From SCUN01 sp964343975 (GTDB lineage Bacteria; Acidobacteriota; Vicinamibacteria; Vicinamibacterales; SCN-69-37), in the NCBI GenBank assembly GCA_964343975.1, contig CAYFLU010000034.1, positions 1 to 22,580 of the forward strand: DNA of 22,580 nucleotides. Direction: 5' to 3'. Of this stretch, positions 19,801 through 22,580 are shown piece after piece. Made by a program: the position numbers and the translations under genes. The stretch's first letter is position 1; every line of letters begins with the position of its first letter. The notes under the pieces are model-generated. The model saw only the letters and a list, made by a program, of their open reading frames with translations. It made no database searches and was not told the DNA's origin.

Positions 19801-21473
19801 TAGGTCCACGCCCGCGTCCCATCAACAACGGCGATGGCATTCGGCGTGCGCGCCGCCTGCGCGCTGAAGCGCCCGATCAATGTCGCCGTCGTGTCGTGCG
19901 GCGCCGTGGTCGCGTTCAACTCCCGGACGATGTGCGCGCGCTCTTCTGCCGGCATCGACGGCACGCGGCGGAGCGGCACCGAGGGATCCGCAGCGAGTTG
20001 ATCGAGGCACGTCGCCAGATGCGTCGCCAGCCGCGACATACGCGCGCGACTGAAGAGGTCCGTGCGGTACTGCAGCGCCGCCTCGAATGCGCCCTCGGCA
20101 GTGGCGGCAAACGTGACGGTGAGATCGAGCTGGCTCACCTCACGCCGCAAATCCACCGGCGAGACCGCCAGCCCGGCGAGCGTGAGCGGGGCGCCCGGTT
20201 CGGGCGCGACGATCACCATCACGTCGAACAACGGCGACCGTCCCGTGTCGCGTCGGAGCGCCAGTTGGTCCACGAGTTGATCGAACGGATAACTCTCGTG
20301 ATCAAACGCCTCGGTGACCGCGCGCCGCACGTCATCGAGTCCGGCCGCAAACGGTGCGTCGGGCTGCACGCGACAGCGCAGCGCGAGCGTATTGACGAAG
20401 CACCCGACCAGTCCCTCGACATCAGGATGCGGCCGGCCGCGCGCGGGCGTGCCGATGGTGATGTCGCGCTGCCCTGTCCAGCGTTCAAGGACGACGGCGG
20501 TGGCGGCGACGAGCGCCATGAACACGCTCGCCTGTCCCGTGCGCGCGATCGCCGACAGCGCGTGGGCCGTGGCGCGGGGCACGGTGAATCGCACCGTGTC
20601 GCCGCGGAACGACGTCGTCGTCGGCCGCGGACCTTCGGTGGGCAACGCGAGCGGCTCGGGCAGTTCGCGGAAGCGTTCGCGCCAATACGTCGCATGCGCG
20701 GACTGATCCGCCGCATCCTGCCAGGCCGCGAAGTCGGGGTATTGAATCGGCAGCGCGGGCAGTGTGGGCGTCTGTGCCGACAACCGCGCGGCATAGCACG
20801 CGCCGAGATCGCGCATCAGCAACGGCATCGACTCGCCATCCGCGGCGAGGTGATGCACGACGATCACACAGCCGTGACGGGTCGGGGACAGGCGGTACAC
20901 CGCTACGCGCACCAGTGGTGGCGCGGCGAGATCAAAGCGCGCGTCCGCCAGTGTGGTGGCGGCCACTCGAAACGCGTCGTCCGGATGCGCGGTCGCCGAG
21001 AGATCCGACACCTCCACGCGCACATCATTCGCGGCGCCGAGCACGCCGACCGGCGTCCCGCTGACATCACGGATGCCCGTGCGCAGCGCTTCATGCCGTG
21101 CCACGACATCGCGCACGGCTGCGGTGAACGCGGTCAGATCGAGCGCGCCATCGACGATGAAGGCCGTGGCGATGTTGTACGCCGCGGGCCCGTCGGTCGT
21201 GAGCGCGTCGAGAAACCAGAGGCGTCGCTGCGCGGCCGAGAGCGGCACGGCGCCGTCACGCGGCGCGACGGGAATCGGCGCCACGGGGCCGTCGGCGCCG
21301 CGCGTGAGCAACGCGATCAGTTCCGCCTTGTGCGCACGCAGGGCCTGACGTACGTCATCGGTGATCGCACCGGCGGGCGCGCGCAACCGCAGCTCGCCCT
21401 GATCCACGGTGACGCGAATGTCGCGCGCGCGCAGGGTCTGCAGCAGGGTCGTGAGGGACACCGGGGTACTCAC
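10860..21473 (-). CDS. Three-module NRPS: TubC docking, C-A(Ser)-PCP, C-FkbH/FkbM-PCP, C-A(Phe-like)-PCP (gene B)
   Basis: The protein has 3537 aa from a GTG at 21473. That start is chosen because the TubC-like docking domain begins there, because GTG overlaps the TGA of gene A as GTGA, and because GAGGA lies 9 nt upstream. Domains in order: docking 1-58; C1 75-510 (HHLAADG 207-213); A1 530-1010; PCP1 with Ser1059; C2 1105-1545 (HHLVCDG 1239-1245); FkbH first segment 1549-1617; FkbM methyltransferase 1636-1895; FkbH main part 1898-2350; PCP2 with Ser2453; C3 2496-2935 (HHVATDG 2633-2639); A2 2950-3420; PCP3 with Ser3467; a basic tail 3506-3537. The A1 code reads DVWHFSLVDK, a serine code. The A2 code reads DAYVIAAVCK, close to Phe codes. 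Module 2 has no A domain and should be loaded by its FkbH region. There is no epimerisation or release domain. The chain should pass from PCP3 to the KS of gene C. Boundaries are approximate; the overall call is firm. Confidence 0.96.
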   Translation of the reverse strand: MSTPVSLTTLLQTLRARDIRVTVDQGELRLRAPAGAITDDVRQALRAHKAELIALLTRGADGPVAPIPVAPRDGAVPLSAAQRRLWFLDALTTDGPAAYNIATAFIVDGALDLTAFTAAVRDVVARHEALRTGIRDVSGTPVGVLGAANDVRVEVSDLSATAHPDDAFRVAATTLADARFDLAAPPLVRVAVYRLSPTRHGCVIVVHHLAADGESMPLLMRDLGACYAARLSAQTPTLPALPIQYPDFAAWQDAADQSAHATYWRERFRELPEPLALPTEGPRPTTTSFRGDTVRFTVPRATAHALSAIARTGQASVFMALVAATAVVLERWTGQRDITIGTPARGRPHPDVEGLVGCFVNTLALRCRVQPDAPFAAGLDDVRRAVTEAFDHESYPFDQLVDQLALRRDTGRSPLFDVMVIVAPEPGAPLTLAGLAVSPVDLRREVSQLDLTVTFAATAEGAFEAALQYRTDLFSRARMSRLATHLATCLDQLAADPSVPLRRVPSMPAEERAHIVRELNATTAPHDTTATLIGRFSAQAARTPNAIAVVDGTRAWTYAEIDARATNVAHALRARGVDTGTRVALLARRGEQIMSGILGIQRAGAAYVPIQPGDPQRRIDQLLADCRPAAVLHEHDVAAWESSAVAGVLPHVDPRDVAYVIYTSGSTGQPKGVEIEHGSAVNRIEWMDRAYGLGPGDVILQKTPFTFDVSVWELFWWAFSGATVAFLAPDAEKDPAAIVDAVATHCVTKMHFVPSMLRAFLDHLDDEPAALTRLASLRDLFASGEALPADLVARVRRTMHAAHGTRLHNLYGPTEATVDVSFFDCFAHAETPLVPIGAPVANTALYVLDRELSPVPFGAIGEIYIGGVNVGRGYLGRPALTAERFVPDPFTDTPGARLYRTGDLGRWREDGQLEYLGRNDHQVKIRGHRIELGEIDAVLQSHPSVKNAAVLAEGDALVAYLTATADVTLTDLRAFLASQLPAAMVPARFVHVTAWPLTSSGKLDRRALHAVAEPALASTRTFVAPRTATEQALATIIAGVLNVEAVGVDDDFFERGGHSLLATRVIAQARQSAGLDLRLHDLFTHPTVAGLAACLDAREPFQGRPLTPVAVQPHYPVSHAQRRLWLAEQRAPGAAYNVAVAFTGVGTLDVDALTTAWQRLQARHESLRTAFREVGGEPRQWIADGPPVAVDVADLPAAAFDAEAARLAALPFDLTTPPLVRMAVRRFSADTFGWIVVMHHLVCDGWSMPVLVRELATAYADARAGRPTAWTPLRVQYKDYAGWMQALLDDGALDAQREYWRAIFPAPPPRLALPFDTGAPSGGAQPPERVVVTLDTGTTQALTALGRAHQASLFMTLTAAVQTLLHRYTGQTDLTIGTVTAGRIHPDTEPHIGFYVNTLALRTTLDSSATFTATLADVRDRAIGAFDHQAYPFDRLVDELDLAADGRFPLFDALIVLQNNVTADLALPGVSLTPVALPATGDKFDLTFHFAESRDGLELTLEFRAARYPRPAIAALAGEFTRLVSAILATPSQTLDALPRPDGAVREQTIAIASTFTAEPVDDVLAFWMARLGQPTAVTFAPFGQVFQALLDPSSVLGRNRYGANVCLIRFADWQQAPRVLTPRSPNAARALDEHETHRLPSGATVAHLNAYETDDVFQEIFVDRVYERHGVTIQDGDVVFDIGANIGLFSLFANASATGVRLFSFEPAPPTFDALRRNTAAYCADARVFNCGIGATDGEAPFTFYPKSSVFSSYHPDAAADAASVRAVVRNVVEREGAASAAALHEATDTLMTDRMTAETVIVPVRSLSSVMREHGVTHIDLLKLDAEKSERAILAGLTDDDWSRIRQIVMEVHDHGDGTLDAVRALVERHGFDVIVEEETRLHESGLFTLYGRRPDTARAARTRDAVAECVEALRVAAARTPSVPMLVVVCPDAAGTGADDEARFLDAARGLRNVTVVSSATLAALYPVAAAFDARTDALGAVPYTPEMYAAIGTMIARRLDAARRRPVKVIALDADQTLWRGVVGEDGPEGIVIDAPRQALQQFMRDACAEGLLLCLVSKNDESDVARAFAAHPEMPLQWNDFAARRVNWIPKSVNLRALAAELNVGLDSFVFVDDNPLECAEVQAACPEVLTLCLPEAVDQIPAALRGAWIFDRGAVTAEDAARAAFYAAASERERLKSSAPTLKAFLDSLDLRIDIAPVSDADVPRAAQLSQRTNQFNTTTLRRTEADVRAQRASERGMSVVRVADRFGDYGLVGVVSYVTAEQALVCDAMMLSCRALGRGVEHRMVQVLGAAAATAARPFVDLRYVPSAKNRPARDFLDRLPGADVRQDGDTITYRLDAETARTLAFDPDAAGQGEEVADETATPAAAAPRHHADRDLFTAESIAAAAAAWADQSPTRARRRAPLSRRTIVPPQSDIERQLVDVWRDVLRLDEVGITESFFDLGGHSLKAIRMLSRAASVIGAELTLGDVFADPTIAGLASRAAEPVTPIPVAPAMTTYPLSGAQRRLWILNEMSGEGSAAYNVPAAFVIGGAVDADALERAFRWVIARHEVLRTRFVTIEGEPRQEIVADPAFTLERGDATLDADAFADAAASLAAEPLPFDRAPLLRAAIHHLTSGHTGLAIVVHHVATDGASMPILVREVFRAYDEDRRGVTPAWPSLRVQYKDYTLWQQARLEGSAGAADRAYWHAAFATTPPPIDVPADFPRPAMQSFRGGAVVVPIDAALTAELRALGRRQGATLFMTLLAALDVLLYRVSGETDVTVGTPITGRVHPDLADQVGFYVNTLALRTTITPEERFAALLDRVKAGVSAAFRHQAYPFDRLVDELRVPRHLGRSPLFDVMLVVEEEANAALQLPDLDVRPVAVRHDISRFDLTFHVAADGDGLALGVQYSTALFTAARVAALGQQFTTLLRALTREGDRPVAALPLLTTDAEHALRRWSQGDVRPRPAQSLIERFAAIARAYPDRPALIAADGETLTYRELEVRAQHVAGRLRARGVGPGQIVAVEAPRSLFTFVSMLGVMAAGAAYLPVDPALPDDRRAFLRQDSGAVSVLTPADTDTSIAPVTGTPHASDLAYVIYTSGSTGAPKGVGVTHAALDNMAADQIAGFGLGPGDVFGQFASVSFDASVYETFLTLLSGATLAIVPDDARIDPRAFVEWCARTRVTVFVLPPAFVRTLDRAALPSVRLLITAGEAADPGDAQHYASTARYVNAYGPTECAVCATWLEVASSALDTTVPVAIGRPVANTAAYVLDARGALVSVGQPGELYLGGAGVALGYLGRPALTAERFVPDPFSGVPGARLYRTGDLARWRADGTLEFIGRNDFQVKVRGHRIELGEVESAIRAVPHVRDAVVIARALDLVAYIIGDHVDDASVRAHLRTQLPDYMLPSFIVTLEQLPLTASGKVDRRALPAPDVSARQAFQAPASDLERTIAAAWCAVLERDAVGTRDSFFDLGGNSILLARVLTQLRRDLSPDLTLLDLFTYPRIEDLAAHLSAAGTAARETRAAADVSARAERQRAALKQRRPVR
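10863..10958 (-). other. Basic C-terminal tail of gene B (putative docking helix to the gene C KS)
   Basis: The last 32 residues after PCP3 are Ala/Arg-rich and helix-prone (ADVSARAERQRAALKQRR). Arg/Ala/Gln-rich helical tails of this kind follow the last carrier domain in other NRPS and PKS proteins that hand over to a KS. A docking role is inferred from position and composition only. Confidence 0.5.
10959..13988 (-). other. NRPS module 3 of gene B: C3-A2(Phe-like)-PCP3
   Basis: Residues about 2496-3505. C3 has HHVATDG. A2 has YTSGSTGAPKG (3087-3097), FDASVYETF (3132-3140), NAYGPTE (3219-3225), YRTGD (3311-3315) and TASGKVDRRAL (3409-3419). The specificity positions read D, A, Y, V, I, A, A, V, C, K. 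The last six equal those of Phe-activating domains; W to Y and T to V at the third and fourth differ. Phe or another bulky hydrophobic or aromatic residue is the best guess. PCP3 carries GGNSI rather than GGHSL, the form often seen before a PKS module. Confidence 0.75.
14424..15782 (-). other. FkbH-like domain: SGNH-like half, HAD phosphatase core and GNAT-like end
   Basis: Residues about 1898-2350 of gene B. The first part (PYTPEMYAAIGTMIARRLDA, 1986-2005) leads into a HAD core: motif I DADQTLW with Asp2017 and Asp2019, the LVSKND segment (2060-2065) and VFVDDNPLE (2115-2123). A QRTNQFNTTTLRRTEADV segment (2217-2234) and RFGDYGLVGVV (2252-2262) match the GNAT-like C-terminal part of FkbH proteins. 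Both motif I aspartates are kept. Together with residues 1549-1617, this should load and dephosphorylate a glycerate unit on PCP2. Confidence 0.85.
15789..16568 (-). other. FkbM-family methyltransferase domain embedded in the FkbH region
   Basis: Residues about 1636-1895 of gene B. The SAM-binding motif I is FDIGANIGLF (1681-1690), followed by FSFEPAPPTFDAL and, later, IDLLKLDAEKSERAIL (1821-1836), then QIVMEVHDHGDG. This order is that of FkbM-type methyltransferases, many of which are O-methyltransferases (FkbM itself acts on the FK506 C31 hydroxyl). Given its position it most likely methylates a hydroxyl of the unit on PCP2. Methylation of the neighbouring Ser side chain is an alternative. 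Confidence 0.85.
16623..16829 (-). other. N-terminal segment of the FkbH region, separated from the rest by the FkbM domain
   Basis: Residues about 1549-1617 of gene B contain ASTFTAEPVDDVLAFW, FAPFGQVFQALLDPSS and LIRFADW. As I recall, NRPS/PKS-fused FkbH proteins begin with this segment and then pass directly into the helical stretch that leads to the SGNH-like half. Here that helical stretch (VAECVEALRVAAARTPSVP, 1909-1927) appears only after the FkbM domain, so the FkbM domain lies within the FkbH unit. The segment has no known separate function. Confidence 0.65.
18186..21251 (-). other. NRPS module 1 of gene B: C1-A1(Ser)-PCP1
   Basis: This module spans residues about 75-1096 of gene B. 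C1 has the HHxxxDG catalytic motif. A1 has YTSGSTGQPKG (662-672), FDVSVWELFW (707-716), NLYGPTE (809-815), YRTGD (899-903) and SSGKLDRRAL (999-1008). Reading GrsA-equivalent positions gives D, V, W, H, F, S, L, V, D, K, a serine code (as I recall, the one in EntF). PCP1 carries the GGHSL motif. The C domain is an ordinary condensation type, without a cyclisation DxxxxD motif. No epimerase follows, so L-Ser is the simplest expectation. Confidence 0.85.
21300..21473 (-). other. TubC-type N-terminal docking domain of gene B
   Basis: Residues 1-58 of gene B precede the first condensation domain. They carry the pattern of the TubC N-terminal family (TubC_N): a helix rich in Leu/Arg (LLQTLRARDI), a beta-hairpin (RVTVDQGELRLRAPAG) and a closing helix (VRQALRAHKAELIALL). 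In this family the hairpin domain binds a short acidic motif at the C-terminus of the upstream NRPS. Gene A ends in exactly such an acidic stretch, which supports A-to-B ordering in the assembly line. The family call is from recognition, not from a search. Confidence 0.85.
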
Positions 21474-21487
21474 AGCGTTTCGTCCTC
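21470..21487 (-). promoter_or_regulatory. Coupled stop/start A-B with ribosome binding site
   Basis: The stop of gene A and the GTG of gene B share GTGA at 21470-21473. GAGGA at 21483-21487 lies inside the end of gene A, 9 nt from the GTG. This indicates translational coupling and fixes the gene B start. Confidence 0.85.
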
Positions 21488-22580
21488 GTAGCCGTCGCCC
21501 GCGGCGTTGGCCGCAGGGCCGGCGACCCATGTGGCCGCGTCGAGGTAGGCCGCGAGTTCCGCCACCGTCGGATACAGGAAGATCTCGCGCACCGACACGG
21601 TCCGCGACAGCGACGTCGTCAATGCCGCCGCGGCGCGCGCGGCGGTGAGGCTGTGTCCGCCCGCGTCGAAGAAGTTGTCGTGAATGCCGATGGATGGACG
21701 CCCCAGTGTTCGCGCCCATGCGTCCGCCACGGTGTGTTCGAGCGGGGTGCGCGGCGCGATGGCCTCCGCCGCTGCGTCGAGCGCGACGGCATCGGTGCGG
21801 GTCAGCAATGCGCGACGATCGAGTTTGCCGCTGGTGGTGCGCGGGAGCGCGGGCAGGCGCATCCAGCGTGTGGGAATCATCTGCGGCGCCAGCCCGGCGG
21901 CCCGCAGTGCGTCTTTCAATGCCGCGACCGGGCGCGCCTGGTCGCGCAGGACCACGAACGCCGAGAGCTCACTGCCGTGGTGGGTCACGACGGCGGCGGC
22001 ATCGGACAGATCCTCGAGAGCGCGCAGCGCGGTGTCCACCTCTCCGAGCTCGATGCGGAAGCCGCGCACTTTCACCTGATCATCGATGCGCCCGCCGTAC
22101 TCGAGCCGTCCATCCGGACGCCACCGCGCTCGATCGCCGGTGCGATACAGGCGCGCCCCGGGCACCGCGGTGACCGGATCGGGTACGAACGCGGCCGCCG
22201 TGAGGTCCGGACGACCGAGATAGCCGCGGCCCAGACCTTCGCCGCCCAGATACAGTTCGCCCCACGCCCCCACAGCCGACAGTGCCATTCGATGGTCGAA
22301 CACATAGGCTATCAGGCCATCGACCGGTCGTCCGATCGAGATCTGACGATCCTCGCGCCATTCATCGTGCGTCGAGTCGATCGTGACTTCGGTCGGCCCA
22401 TACAAATTGATGACGCGCGCATCGGGATGTCGTGTGTTCGTGCGGACGCACAGGTCCGCCGACAGGGCTTCGCCGCCCACGAAGATCCGCGCGAGCCGTG
22501 TGGCCTCGGCGAACGCCGGTTCCTCGACGAGCGCTTGCAACAATGTCGGGACGAGCTGCACCACGGTGATGCGCTCGTCG
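21470..22580 (-). CDS. NRPS, C-terminal part: A domain (partial)-PCP-acidic tail (gene A; 5' end outside the window)
   Basis: The frame is open to the right edge and shows 369 codons before a TGA. It is the end of an NRPS module that activates an amino acid and loads it onto its own PCP. Numbering from the first full codon at 22579, A-domain core motifs are NLYGPTE (58-64), GELYLGGEGLGRGYLGRP (107-124), YRTGD (145-149), RIDDQVKVRGFRIELGE (164-180) and TTSGKLDRRAL (248-258). The PCP follows, with DNFFDAGGHSL and phosphopantetheine Ser310. Visible specificity positions read Q, F, G, L, I, D and K (278, 299, 301, 322, 330, 331, 517 in GrsA numbering). From memory this fits the second half of a Gln code, but the first three positions lie outside the window. 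No condensation, epimerisation or thioesterase domain follows. The last 20 residues are Ala/Gly-rich and end in an acidic run, a plausible docking motif for gene B. An internal GTG at 22564 is not the true start. Confidence 0.95.
   Translation of the reverse strand, partial: DERITVVQLVPTLLQALVEEPAFAEATRLARIFVGGEALSADLCVRTNTRHPDARVINLYGPTEVTIDSTHDEWREDRQISIGRPVDGLIAYVFDHRMALSAVGAWGELYLGGEGLGRGYLGRPDLTAAAFVPDPVTAVPGARLYRTGDRARWRPDGRLEYGGRIDDQVKVRGFRIELGEVDTALRALEDLSDAAAVVTHHGSELSAFVVLRDQARPVAALKDALRAAGLAPQMIPTRWMRLPALPRTTSGKLDRRALLTRTDAVALDAAAEAIAPRTPLEHTVADAWARTLGRPSIGIHDNFFDAGGHSLTAARAAAALTTSLSRTVSVREIFLYPTVAELAAYLDAATWVAGPAANAAGDGYEDETL

Noticed and set aside
12240..21491. Long plus-strand open frames opposite gene B (12240-14081, 14118-16550, 19185-21491)
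   Set aside because: Same reason: Arg/His-rich low-information translations opposite well-supported NRPS domains, without ribosome binding sites or domains.
21474..21719. Upstream extension of gene B to an ATG at 21719
   Set aside because: The extra 82 residues are an out-of-frame reading of the PCP of gene A. The TubC docking domain starts at the GTG at 21473, which has a good ribosome binding site.
1..22580. Epimerisation, thioesterase or reductase release domains, transposons, tRNA genes, CRISPR
   Set aside because: Looked for; no supporting motif or repeat structure was seen on either strand.

Overview
The window is GC-rich bacterial DNA (roughly two thirds G+C by eye) and holds one thing: the interior of a modular NRPS-PKS hybrid gene cluster. 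All coding is on the minus strand, so transcription runs from position 22580 towards position 1. Five genes are visible, the first and last cut by the window edges. Every base lies in a coding region except one at position 6588. There is no promoter, terminator, RNA gene, mobile element or CRISPR array. The high G+C, the TubC-type docking domain and the carrier and ketosynthase sequence style would fit a myxobacterium, acidobacterium, gemmatimonad or similar secondary-metabolite producer, but the window holds no taxonomic marker.

Layout in transcription order. Gene A (21470-22580, 5' end missing) is the end of an NRPS: the C-terminal part of an adenylation domain (partial code resembling Gln), a PCP and an acidic tail. 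Gene B (10860-21473, 3537 aa) is a three-module NRPS: TubC docking domain; C-A(Ser)-PCP; C-[FkbH with an embedded FkbM methyltransferase]-PCP, which has no adenylation domain; and C-A(Phe-like)-PCP. Gene C (6589-10863, 1424 aa) is a PKS module KS-AT(malonyl)-KR-ACP. Gene D (105-6587, 2160 aa) is a fully reducing PKS module whose order is KS-AT-KR-DH-ER-ACP, with DH and ER apparently inserted inside the KR. Gene E (1-108, 3' end missing) is the first 36 codons of another ketosynthase-led PKS.

The genes are tightly coupled. A/B, B/C and D/E overlap by 4 nt (GTGA, ATGA, GTGA), and C/D are separated by 1 nt. Read as one assembly line, the proteins would add in order: a residue from gene A (possibly Gln), Ser, a glycerate-derived hydroxy acid that may be O-methylated, a Phe-like amino acid, one malonyl unit reduced to a beta-hydroxyl (giving a statine-type unit) and one malonyl unit reduced to CH2-CH2, then further PKS extension. 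An O-acylated glycerate would place an ester in the chain.

The most unusual points are two nested architectures: an FkbM methyltransferase inside an FkbH glyceryl-loading region that replaces an A domain, and a DH-ER didomain inside a KR. No product can be named from the window alone. Loading and release steps lie outside it.
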